This document shows positions 5,631 through 13,383 of a stretch of 34,148 nt of DNA, piece after piece. Source of the stretch: a virus; the IMG/VR virus record IMGVR_UViG_3300032333_000308, positions 1-34,148 of that record. One strand, 5' to 3'. Within the stretch, counting starts at the first letter, position 1; the number at the start of each line of letters is the position of its first letter. The notes under the pieces were generated by a model that saw nothing but the letters and a program-made list of their open reading frames with translations, did no database searches and was not told the origin of the DNA. The translations under genes were made by a program, and so were the position numbers.

Positions 5631-5898
5631 TGTTGTAAAACCCTTGATTCGCTCAAACGACGAGAAACATCTTTTAGAGGAGATCTTCGAAGGGCCGACA
5701 AGCGAAATGCCTGAGATGAAAAGTATTGGCTATATGAAGCTTGGAAAAGGACCGAACTCTTGGGTGAGCTATGTAATGACCACTCGCGGGACTGAGGTTT
5801 TAAGCATCGAGATTGACGAGCCGAATTTAAGAGCAATAGCAGAGGAGTCGGCAAAGATTAATTTCGTTCAATCGTTTGTGGATCGGGATTTGTTGTGA
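5599..5898 (+). CDS. Hypothetical protein, 99 aa
   Basis: The start lies within the preceding gene, after an AGAGGTT site. The protein is a mixed alpha/beta domain of the size of small phage pre-terminase proteins (SIGYMKLGKGPNSWVSYVMT, then LSIEIDEPNL). Its stop overlaps the next GTG start (GTGA). I do not recognise it. Confidence 0.7.
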   Translation: MSKAKKPLLSNVVKPLIRSNDEKHLLEEIFEGPTSEMPEMKSIGYMKLGKGPNSWVSYVMTTRGTEVLSIEIDEPNLRAIAEESAKINFVQSFVDRDLL

Positions 5899-6227
5899 AA
5901 AAGTTTTTAGCTTTTTTAGATGAATTCCCCTTAGGACAATTCTCCGTTATCGTGTCTTTAATTAATATCTCTTTATTTGGCCCAAGCCCAAGTACAGCTG
6001 CGATGTTGTTGTTTTCATTTTCTGCTTATTGTTTTGAGAAATACGAGAAAACAAAGAAAAAAATCGAGAGCGAAAAATCATACGACATCAATATGGTTAT
6101 GCTTCAAAATCAGCTTGATCAAATTAAGCTTGATCACGAGGGAATTAAAAAGACTGCCGAGGATACGAAAAAGCTTTTGTCTCAATCTAATTTAGCAATG
6201 GGATTTCAAACAAGGCAGAGGCAATAG
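5895..6227 (+). CDS. Membrane protein with two N-terminal helices and coiled-coil tail, 110 aa; holin candidate
   Basis: Two hydrophobic segments (about residues 14-29 and 33-48) are followed by a charged coiled-coil-like helix of about 55 residues. A small protein with two membrane helices and a charged tail is one form a holin can take, but holins have no shared sequence, and this gene lies 1.3 kb from the endolysin, next to the terminase. It starts at GTG overlapping the upstream stop. A structural or injection-linked membrane role is the alternative. Confidence 0.65.
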   Translation: MKKFLAFLDEFPLGQFSVIVSLINISLFGPSPSTAAMLLFSFSAYCFEKYEKTKKKIESEKSYDINMVMLQNQLDQIKLDHEGIKKTAEDTKKLLSQSNLAMGFQTRQRQ

Positions 6228-6437
6228 GTGAGTGAGAAGGCTGACCTAAAACCTCTCGGAAATGCGCTTGCGATTGTTGAGAAAATCCAAACTCAAAGAG
6301 ACGGCGGGTTTCGCATAACGCTTGATCTCACTGACACCGAATACGGCCTTGTGAGTAAACTCCTGGAAATTAAGGCCGATCCGACAAAGACGCCGCTTTT
6401 TTATGTAGCGTTTATTAAGAAGCCTGAGGATTACTAA
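6228..6437 (+). CDS. Small conserved-type phage protein, 69 aa
   Basis: It starts at GTG directly after the upstream stop, with AGAGG ahead of it. The sequence looks like a small alpha/beta domain (FRITLDLTDTEYGLVSKLL). It overlaps the small terminase start by one base. Proteins of this size often precede phage terminase genes; the role is unknown. Confidence 0.7.
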   Translation: MSEKADLKPLGNALAIVEKIQTQRDGGFRITLDLTDTEYGLVSKLLEIKADPTKTPLFYVAFIKKPEDY

Positions 6438-6859
6438 TGGCACGTCTTTCGAAATACAAGCCAGAGTTTTGCGAAATGCTTATCGAACACATGATGAGTG
6501 GTTTTACGTTTGGTTCATTCGCCGCTGTTGCAAAGGTAAATCGCGACACTATTTTTTCTTGGGCAAACACTCATGAAGATTTTGCAATTGCAAAAAGCCT
6601 GGGAGAAGCCGAATTGCAGTATCATGACGAGAAATTATTAAAAGACATTATTCGCGGAAAAGTTTTTGGCGGGAATATTACAGGGCTTATTTTCAAATTT
6701 AAGAACTGTCATGGCTGGAGAGATAAACACCCCGAGGAGACAGACCGCACAGTGATCAACGTCTCTGCTGAAGAGATGAAACTCAAAGAAGAGGTCAAAA
6801 AACTTGATTCAAGTGCGCTATTAAAAATCGTAAAGGATTATAGAAAAAAGGCGACTTAA
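6437..6859 (+). CDS. Terminase small subunit
   Basis: The small subunit recognises phage DNA and loads the large terminase for packaging. The first 50 residues are a helix-turn-helix with the family pattern (SKYKPEFCEMLIEHMMSG, then NRDTIFSWANTHEDF), followed by a helical region around residues 55-95 containing GLIFKFKNCHGWRDK, a segment typical of small terminases. The C-terminal 40 residues are charged. Length of 140 residues is normal. The gene abuts the large terminase with no gap. Confidence 0.85.
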   Translation: MARLSKYKPEFCEMLIEHMMSGFTFGSFAAVAKVNRDTIFSWANTHEDFAIAKSLGEAELQYHDEKLLKDIIRGKVFGGNITGLIFKFKNCHGWRDKHPEETDRTVINVSAEEMKLKEEVKKLDSSALLKIVKDYRKKAT

Positions 6860-8320
6860 ATGGACTCAAGCCTTGACGTTCTACTTCTTGAGCTATGGGA
6901 GCGCGGCGATATTGAGTATAAGCTCCATGACGCCCAGCTTGTGCTTGAGGAAACGTTCCGAAACGCAAAAGGCCAACTCTTTGTCGCTAATTGTTCGCGC
7001 CAATGGGGAAAAAGTTTCTGGGGCGTAAAGATCGCAATTGAGTTTTGTTTAAAGAACGAAAAATACAATGTTCGTTACGGCGCGGCCTTTCAGACAGACG
7101 TTGAGGAATTCATCATTCCTGCGTTTGATAAAATATTAGAGGATTGCCCAGAACATTTAAAGCCAAAGTTCAATGTTCAAAAATCTACGTACACTTTCCC
7201 GAATGGCTCACAGATTAAGCTCGTCGGTGTGGATAAGCACCCGGATAAACTTCGCGGTCGCACAATCGACATGTATATTTTAGATGAGTGCGGGTTTATT
7301 GGTAATCTTGATTACATTTATAAATCGATCATTGTTCCTTCAACTCTACATAGACCTAATTGCAAAATCATTTTTATCTCAACCCCCCCATCAACTCCCG
7401 CGCATTCGTTTACGGATTACTGTCAAAAAGCAGAAATTGAGGGTGGCTATGTGAAGCTTGATATTTACACAAACCCACTTATTTCAGCGGACGATATCAA
7501 GCGCATGGCTGATGAATTAGGCGGTGAGGGTTCAACGACATTCAGGCGTGAGTGTTTGTGCGAGTTTGTAACTGATAGTGATCTTGCGATCATTCCAGAG
7601 TGGCAGGACAAGTGCATCGAAGAGGTCGAGCGCGATGAGTTTTATAAATACTACGACAAGTACGTTGGAATGGATCTTGGCGTAAAAGACCTGACGGCAA
7701 TGCTTTATGGTTATTACGATTTTAAGCGCGCAAGTCTTATCATTGAGGACGAGGCTGAGATGAGCGGCCCTTCGATGAATACGCTTTTATTGGTCGGTGC
7801 GATTCGAGAAAAAGAAAAACAACTCTGGCAAGACTATCCGAGCGTTATTGAGGGGAGACCCGTTCCGTTTCGAAGGATTTCAGATAATAACTGGCCCCTT
7901 TTGATTCAAGATATTTCATCGATTCACAATTTAACGTTTATTGAAACCACAAAAGACAACCTTGAAGCCATGATCAACGAAGTCAGGTTAATGGTTCAAG
8001 CGGGACAGATAATTATTCACCCGAGGTGTCAAAAATTAATTGGGTGTATGCGCTACGGGGTTTGGGACCAAAAGAAAAAGGCTTTTGCGCGAAGCTCGGT
8101 TTACGGCCACTTCGATCACTTGGCGGCGCTTGTTTATCTTGTTCGGAATTTATCAAAAGGGACAAACCCAATACCTGCGACGCATGGGTTTGAGGCCCAT
8201 AAAGCGTGGCTCGGTCACGTTAAAGATCGATCAACAGCTAACGCACGCACAATCAGTCAAAGCCTTGGCATAAAAACCACCGGAATTGCCACTTCTCAGA
8301 GACCGGGGAGGCGTTTTTGA
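6860..8320 (+). CDS. Terminase large subunit (ATPase-nuclease)
   Basis: This motor pumps DNA into the prohead and cuts the concatemer. The ATPase half has a Walker A-type loop CSRQWGKS at residues 45-52, Walker B MYILDE at 138-143 with the catalytic Glu143, and the coupling motif STPPS at 174-178. The RNase H-like nuclease half starts with YVGMDLG (Asp272) and ends with GHFDHLAAL (Asp419). Length of 486 residues is usual. The stop overlaps the portal TTG start. Phylogeny of this protein would be the best guide to packaging mode. Confidence 0.95.
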   Translation: MDSSLDVLLLELWERGDIEYKLHDAQLVLEETFRNAKGQLFVANCSRQWGKSFWGVKIAIEFCLKNEKYNVRYGAAFQTDVEEFIIPAFDKILEDCPEHLKPKFNVQKSTYTFPNGSQIKLVGVDKHPDKLRGRTIDMYILDECGFIGNLDYIYKSIIVPSTLHRPNCKIIFISTPPSTPAHSFTDYCQKAEIEGGYVKLDIYTNPLISADDIKRMADELGGEGSTTFRRECLCEFVTDSDLAIIPEWQDKCIEEVERDEFYKYYDKYVGMDLGVKDLTAMLYGYYDFKRASLIIEDEAEMSGPSMNTLLLVGAIREKEKQLWQDYPSVIEGRPVPFRRISDNNWPLLIQDISSIHNLTFIETTKDNLEAMINEVRLMVQAGQIIIHPRCQKLIGCMRYGVWDQKKKAFARSSVYGHFDHLAALVYLVRNLSKGTNPIPATHGFEAHKAWLGHVKDRSTANARTISQSLGIKTTGIATSQRPGRRF

Positions 8321-10308
8321 CCGAAAATTCATTTAAACCATACTGGGCAAGCGTTAGTTCAAAAGAAATTGCAGATAATATTTTAGAAAAAGTCGAAAAC
8401 TACTACGAGTACCTCTCGATGAGTGGACGCTTGGACCTTTGGCGAAGATCATGGACGTATTACTATCGACCGAGAATCACAGGAGGGTCTTTAACCCCAG
8501 CTGGGCAACAGGGCGAGCTTTCAAGTTTATCGATAAATCATTATAGAAATTTACTTTTACATTTAGAGACGATGACGGTTCAACAGCGGGCAAACTTTGA
8601 ACCTCGAGCGACTAATAGCGACGTTAAATCTCAATCGCAGGTGATTTTAGCGGCCGGGCTCTTGGATTACTACATGAGAGAAAAAAAACTTGAGCGCTTT
8701 ATAAAGCAAGGCGTGAAGGATTGTTTAATTTTCTCTGAGGGTTTCGTTAGAGCCGAGTGGGACGCGACAAGTGGCGACGCTTATGGAAAAACTCCCACAG
8801 GTGCGACGATTTATCAGGGCGATATGAAGTATACGAATTATTCGCCTTTAAATGTCGTACGCGATTATACGAAAGAAGCTCACGACCAAAAAGACTGGTG
8901 TATTTTACGTGAGTTTAAAAACAAGTATGATCTTTCAGCGAAATTCCCAGAACTTTCTGAGGAAATACTAAACGACTCGGACGATTACTTAGAGCTTGCG
9001 CGAACAACGACGCTTAATTTTTTAAACCTTGAAGATTCAGATAATATCGCGGTCTACACACTCCTTCACCCGCCAACGCCTGCGATGCCTCAAGGGAGAT
9101 ACACAGAAATATTAGATAACGGCACTGTTCTTATGGACGGACCTATTCCGTATGACGAGACACACGTTTATCGAATAGCACCTGATGAGGAGACGGGAAC
9201 TATCTTTGGTTACACCGTAGGGTTTGACCTGCTCCCGATTCAAGAGACGATTGATATTTTATATTCAACGGTTGTTACGAATCAGGCAACCTTTGGCGTG
9301 CAAAACGTGCTTGTACCTAAAGGTCATGATCTTTCAACAAGTCAGATGTCGGGTGGTTTAAATGTTATGGAGTATGACCCGAAGACGGGAAAGCCTGAAG
9401 CGTTTAATTTAACTTCGACTCCGCCTGAGATTTTTAATTTTATAAATCAGCTTGAGCGCCTAGGTGAAACAATCTCTGGCGTAAATTCTGTAGCGCGCGG
9501 AAATCCAGAGGCGTCTTTAAAATCAGGAGCGGCACTTGCGCTTGTACAATCCATGGCGATTCAATTCTCTATGGGGCTTCAACAGTCCTATGCACAGCTT
9601 GTCGAGGATTTAGGAACAGGAACGATTAATATTTTAAAAAAATACGCAGCCGTTCCAAGGGTTGCGCAAATTGCCGGGAAATCAAACCGTCCATTAATGA
9701 AGGAATTTTCAGGTCAAGACTTAGACGCCATTAATCGCGTCACAGTCGATATGGGAAACCCCATGACTCGTACAACGGCAGGGAAAGTAAATCTTGCCGA
9801 TGCATTTTTAGAAAAACAAATGATCGATAATCCAGATCAATATATTCAGGTTGTAACGACCGGGCGATTAGAGCCAGTGATCGAGGGGAAGCAGGCCGAG
9901 CTTTTACTTATTAAATCAGAAAACGAAATGCTTGCCGAAGGTCAAATGCAGCGGGCGATTATTACCGATCAACATGCACAGCATATTCTCGAGCACAAAA
10001 CGGTACTTGCAAGCCCCGAAGTGCGCATGGATCCAAATAGTCCGATCATGAAGGCCACGCTCACGCATATTCAAGAGCATATTAATTTTCTAAAGACCGC
10101 AGATCCGGCGCTCTTACAGCTCATTCATCAACAAAGCATGATGCCTCCTCAGGCTCCGCCACAAGACGGGGGAACAGCGCAGATGCTCGATGGTACGCCT
10201 CCGGTTGTGCAGCAGGCTCAGGGCGTAAATCAACCTAATATGCCAAATCCTCCACAGGGCGCGGACGCGCAAAGTGCGGCGATTATAGAGAGTCAACAGA
10301 CCGCGTGA
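8317..10308 (+). CDS. Portal protein, 663 aa (podovirus type)
   Basis: The portal ring forms the vertex for DNA entry, capsid nucleation and tail joining. The large size, the tyrosine/tryptophan-rich start (LWRRSWTYYYRP), the central SGVNSVARGNPEASLKSGAA segment and the long helical Gln-rich C-terminus fit the large portal class of P22-like and other podoviruses. Start is a TTG that overlaps the terminase TGA, with GGGGAGG upstream. The last 60 residues are Pro/Gln/Ala-rich and probably disordered. Its place after the terminase and before the scaffold is standard. Confidence 0.92.
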   Translation: MTENSFKPYWASVSSKEIADNILEKVENYYEYLSMSGRLDLWRRSWTYYYRPRITGGSLTPAGQQGELSSLSINHYRNLLLHLETMTVQQRANFEPRATNSDVKSQSQVILAAGLLDYYMREKKLERFIKQGVKDCLIFSEGFVRAEWDATSGDAYGKTPTGATIYQGDMKYTNYSPLNVVRDYTKEAHDQKDWCILREFKNKYDLSAKFPELSEEILNDSDDYLELARTTTLNFLNLEDSDNIAVYTLLHPPTPAMPQGRYTEILDNGTVLMDGPIPYDETHVYRIAPDEETGTIFGYTVGFDLLPIQETIDILYSTVVTNQATFGVQNVLVPKGHDLSTSQMSGGLNVMEYDPKTGKPEAFNLTSTPPEIFNFINQLERLGETISGVNSVARGNPEASLKSGAALALVQSMAIQFSMGLQQSYAQLVEDLGTGTINILKKYAAVPRVAQIAGKSNRPLMKEFSGQDLDAINRVTVDMGNPMTRTTAGKVNLADAFLEKQMIDNPDQYIQVVTTGRLEPVIEGKQAELLLIKSENEMLAEGQMQRAIITDQHAQHILEHKTVLASPEVRMDPNSPIMKATLTHIQEHINFLKTADPALLQLIHQQSMMPPQAPPQDGGTAQMLDGTPPVVQQAQGVNQPNMPNPPQGADAQSAAIIESQQTA

Positions 10309-10373
10309 ATTTAAAAAACAAACAGACACTTCAAACAACAACAGCCCATCAATATGACGGCTAAGGAGAGAAT

Positions 10374-11282
10374 ATGTCAGAGAGTCAAGCAGCGCCACAA
10401 ACGGCCACAACACAGCAAACACCGCAGACAACCGAAACCGCTCAGTCGCAAGGCTCAGGAGCGCAGGGAGCAGTTGGGGGTCAAGCGGGAAACCCAATAT
10501 CAGAGGCGGCAAAAGAAGCAATTAGAAAGCACAAACTCAAAGTGGACGGTCAAGAAATTGAAGTCGATGACGAAGAGTTAAAGCGCGGGTACGGACTTCA
10601 GAAGGTTTCCACAAAGAGAATGCAAGAGGGCTTGGCTGCGAAAAAACAAGCCGAAGAATTCATCTCAATGATGAAAGATAAGGGGAAACTCTTTAACGCC
10701 ATTCAAAAGCTTGGGCATGATCCGAGAAAAGTTGCCGAGGAATATTTAGCCGAACAGCTTCGTGATGAAATGATGGACCCTCGAGAAAAGGAACTTCGCG
10801 ATACGAAAGCGGAGCTTAAGCGTTTACAGTCGCTTGACGAGGAACAGAAAAAAGCGCTCGAGGATAAAAGAATCGCAGTATTAAGGGATAAATTCTCAAA
10901 AGATTACAATGATCAATTTGTCGAGGCGCTTAAGGCGTCAAGCCTGCCTCCGACGAAAGAGACCGTGGCTGAAATGGCAAAGTACATCTCGCGTGCGGCT
11001 CATATCGGCTTTAAGATGACCGCCGAAGAAGCCGCAAAGCTTGTGAAAGAGGACATAGAGGAGAGACACCGAAGATTGTACGGCGAGGCTGACCCTGAGA
11101 CTTTGGTTAGACTTTTGGGCGATCAAGGGCTTCAGAAAATTCGCCAGTACGATACCTCAAGGTTAAAGAATCCGGAGGAGAACCTAAAGACCCCTCAAGA
11201 TCAGGGAGAGCTTGGGCAAAGAAAGCGTAATCCTACAAAAAGAATGACTCCCGCCGAGTGGAGAGAATTCAACCGAAAATAA
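10374..11282 (+). CDS. Capsid scaffolding protein, 302 aa
   Basis: This protein is expected to guide assembly of the major capsid protein and then leave or be degraded. The first 40 residues are Gln/Thr/Ala-rich and disordered. Residues 50-75 have a KVDGQEIEVDDEELKRGYG segment common to phage scaffolds. The middle is a long charged helix, and the C-terminus is strongly basic (GQRKRNPTKRMTPAEWREF), as needed for binding capsid protein. It lies between portal and capsid genes, the standard place. Confidence 0.88.
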   Translation: MSESQAAPQTATTQQTPQTTETAQSQGSGAQGAVGGQAGNPISEAAKEAIRKHKLKVDGQEIEVDDEELKRGYGLQKVSTKRMQEGLAAKKQAEEFISMMKDKGKLFNAIQKLGHDPRKVAEEYLAEQLRDEMMDPREKELRDTKAELKRLQSLDEEQKKALEDKRIAVLRDKFSKDYNDQFVEALKASSLPPTKETVAEMAKYISRAAHIGFKMTAEEAAKLVKEDIEERHRRLYGEADPETLVRLLGDQGLQKIRQYDTSRLKNPEENLKTPQDQGELGQRKRNPTKRMTPAEWREFNRK

Positions 11283-11290
11283 TTTAATTT

Positions 11291-11319
11291 TTGCCACTTC
11301 GGTTTGAGGAGTCTATTAA
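11291..11319 (+). promoter_or_regulatory. Promoter for the major capsid gene with TTGCCACTT element
   Basis: TTGCCA (11291-11296) and TATTAA (11314-11319) are 17 bp apart, close to sigma-70 consensus. It lies just after the scaffold stop and gives the capsid gene its own strong transcript, which suits the high copy number of capsid protein. The TTTTGCCACTT core is shared with the site at 5228. Confidence 0.6.
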
Positions 11320-11455
11320 AGGACGCATTTTTTGCTATCCAGGACGCCTCAACCGACTATCTCGCGGGACGCCACAGGCCATCCTTAAAGAATAAGTCAC
11401 AAACGTAAAACAACATTTTTTACTAACTGATTTTTAAATCTTTAAGGAGATTAAT
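11320..11455 (+). promoter_or_regulatory. Long 5' leader of the capsid gene with three GGACGC repeats
   Basis: The 136 bases between the promoter and the capsid ATG hold no ORF. GGACGC occurs three times (11321, 11342, 11367). A TTAAAGGA near the 5' end can pair with TCCTTAA near 11392 with a one-base bulge, so the leader may fold. A strong AAGGAG site precedes the ATG. It may stabilise the mRNA or tune translation. Confidence 0.4.
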
Positions 11456-12763
11456 ATGGCAATTGATACAGGTACATTAAATTCACTATATAAAGTCGCG
11501 TATGCAAAAGGCGTTGAGGATTTACTCCCCAAGGCATCTAAACTTTCTGACATGATTGATTTCGTGCCGTCTGAGCTTCAAAACGGAAAGCAATACGAAC
11601 AACCCGTTGTTTTGGCTGCAGAACAAGGATTCACTTATTCATTAGACACACAAAATGCATATGATCTTAACGATTCAATCGGAATGGCGATGCAATCTGC
11701 AATCGTTCCCGGTTGTGATATCGTTTTAGATTCTACTGTTGGCTATAACCAGGCTGCTCGTGCAAGTCACTCTGCTACAAGCTTTAAGTCTGTTATGAGC
11801 ACGAAGTTTGAAAACATGCTTAAGAGCTCAGAAAAGCGCTTAGAGATCGCAATGCTTTATGGAAATGACCACATTGCACAAGCCGCTACACAAGCGGTTG
11901 TGATCGCAAGCTCTATGCTTCCTATCGTTATCGATACAGACGAGTGGGCGACTGGTATTTGGACAGGCATGGAAAACGCTAACGTCGTTTTCGTTAAAGC
12001 GTCTGACAATACAGCAGTTGATTCGCTTCGCTCTTTCAAAGTGGCTCAAGTTGATGTTGATAACCGCACAGTTTATTTTGCTGCGGGTACTGCCGGGACT
12101 GCGGGAACTCTAACCACTCTTGAAACTGCGATTGAAGCTTACGCGGTGAACATTCATTTTTATGGCTCATGCTCTGGTTCTGCAGGAACTTTCGCCTACG
12201 CGGAAATGTCAGGTCTTAAGAAGATTATCACAAACACTGGTTCTCTTTTTGGAATCGACGCAGCTACTTATGACCTATGGAAAGGTAACTCTGTTACAAC
12301 AAGTGGTCAGTTAACTATGGCAAAAGTGCTAAGCATGACATCTAAAGCTGTTCAACGTGGTCTTGATGAGGACGTTGTGCTTCTTGTTAACCCATCTACT
12401 TGGGCAGATCTTGCAAGCAACTTGGCCGCTCTTCGCAGATTTGATGGCTCTTACTCTAAAGGTAAAAATGCCAACGGATCTAAAGAGATTGAATACTTCG
12501 GACAAAACGGCGCGATTAAGATTGTTTCTTACAACATCGTAAAAGAGGGCGATTGCTTTATTTTCCCTGTTTCTAAAACAATCAGAATCGGTGCTCGTGA
12601 GCTTAGCCTTAACGACCCAACTCGTCCAAGCGATGAGATCTTTTTCACAATCCCAGGAAAAGCTGGCGTTGGTCTTCGTGCATACACGAACCAAGCGATT
12701 TTCCTTGAGGCACCTGCGCAAGCGGTATTCGCCACGGGAATTGTGAACTCTAACGCTGCTTAA
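11456..12763 (+). CDS. Major capsid protein, 435 aa
   Basis: It forms the icosahedral shell. Identification rests on the order portal-scaffold-capsid, own promoter and strong ribosome binding site, lack of charged low-complexity regions, and a sequence style of podovirus capsid proteins (ASKLSDMIDFVPSE near the N-terminus; HSATSFKSVMSTKFENMLKSSEKRLE at about 104-129, shown here in parts; GLDEDVVLLVNPSTWADL in the middle; REL and PSD segments near the end). An HK97-like fold is expected. A terminator-like hairpin follows the stop. Confidence 0.9.
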   Translation: MAIDTGTLNSLYKVAYAKGVEDLLPKASKLSDMIDFVPSELQNGKQYEQPVVLAAEQGFTYSLDTQNAYDLNDSIGMAMQSAIVPGCDIVLDSTVGYNQAARASHSATSFKSVMSTKFENMLKSSEKRLEIAMLYGNDHIAQAATQAVVIASSMLPIVIDTDEWATGIWTGMENANVVFVKASDNTAVDSLRSFKVAQVDVDNRTVYFAAGTAGTAGTLTTLETAIEAYAVNIHFYGSCSGSAGTFAYAEMSGLKKIITNTGSLFGIDAATYDLWKGNSVTTSGQLTMAKVLSMTSKAVQRGLDEDVVLLVNPSTWADLASNLAALRRFDGSYSKGKNANGSKEIEYFGQNGAIKIVSYNIVKEGDCFIFPVSKTIRIGARELSLNDPTRPSDEIFFTIPGKAGVGLRAYTNQAIFLEAPAQAVFATGIVNSNAA

Positions 12764-12778
12764 TTAAGCCAAAATCAG

Positions 12779-12800
12779 GGCTCGGGAAACCGGGCCTTTT
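12779..12800 (+). terminator. Terminator-like hairpin after the capsid gene
   Basis: GGCTCGG and CCGGGCC pair over 7 bp (one G-T) around a GAAA tetraloop, followed by TTTT. The T-run is short, so termination is probably partial, which would give high capsid and lower downstream expression. Confidence 0.7.
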
Positions 12801-12823
12801 AACTTTATGGAAGGAAATACCTC

Positions 12824-13354
12824 ATGTCTTCACTTCAAAGATTAGTGATAACTACGCCCGGAACGGCTGCAGACTTTAAGGGCTATTGTAATTTAGCCCC
12901 AGGTCAGCTTGTGGCGATGAATAACTTTATTGATTACCTAAGTGGCGTTGCCGGCGGATCGATTAACGGCGCATCTCTTGCGTTTAAAGTCGGTGCGGTT
13001 CAAGCGTCAGGAACTTTAACTGTCGCTGCAGGTGGTTCAACGAATAACCAAACTTGTTCGATTTGTAACATCACGCTTACGGCAAAAACATCGAGCACGG
13101 CAAACAACGAATTTACGATTTCTGCGACCGCTGCGACCCAAGCTGCAAACATGGCGGCTGCGATTAACGCAAGCACAGACTTGGCGGGAAAAGTAACGGC
13201 GACAAGTGCACTCGGTGTAGTGACGATTACGGCTGTTGTTCCTGGTCTAATTGGGAATGGAATTCAAATGAGCGCGGGAACTCTTTCAAACGTAACATTG
13301 GGTGCGTTTGCAAGCGGAGCTGACGGAACGGCGTACACGGTTGATTTAGATTAA
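12824..13354 (+). CDS. Head or tail accessory protein, 176 aa
   Basis: The ATG follows GGAAGGAAAT. Residues 50-165 are a Thr/Ala/Gly-rich beta domain (TLTVAAGGSTNN, then a long segment ending GLIGNGIQM) of a type repeatedly seen in phage head-decoration and tail-accessory proteins. Few charges and many small residues fit a virion surface domain. Placed just after the capsid gene, a decoration or head-completion protein is the best guess, not certain. Confidence 0.6.
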   Translation: MSSLQRLVITTPGTAADFKGYCNLAPGQLVAMNNFIDYLSGVAGGSINGASLAFKVGAVQASGTLTVAAGGSTNNQTCSICNITLTAKTSSTANNEFTISATAATQAANMAAAINASTDLAGKVTATSALGVVTITAVVPGLIGNGIQMSAGTLSNVTLGAFASGADGTAYTVDLD

Positions 13355-13383
13355 TTTTTATTGTTTAAGACCGGGGGGTTTAT

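Noticed and set aside
8286-8294. Third TTGCCACTT copy, 31 bp before the portal start
   Set aside because: It lies in the terminase coding sequence and has no -10-like hexamer at 16-18 bp, so it is not claimed as a promoter.
10114-10521. Leftward ORF of 135 codons over the portal-scaffold junction
   Set aside because: Leu/Arg/Ser-rich sequence typical of the reverse of Gln/Ala-rich genes; no start signal.
12329-12721. Leftward ORF of 130 codons inside the capsid gene
   Set aside because: It is fully opposite a strong capsid reading frame, lacks a ribosome binding site, and has an unlikely composition; a shadow of the real gene.
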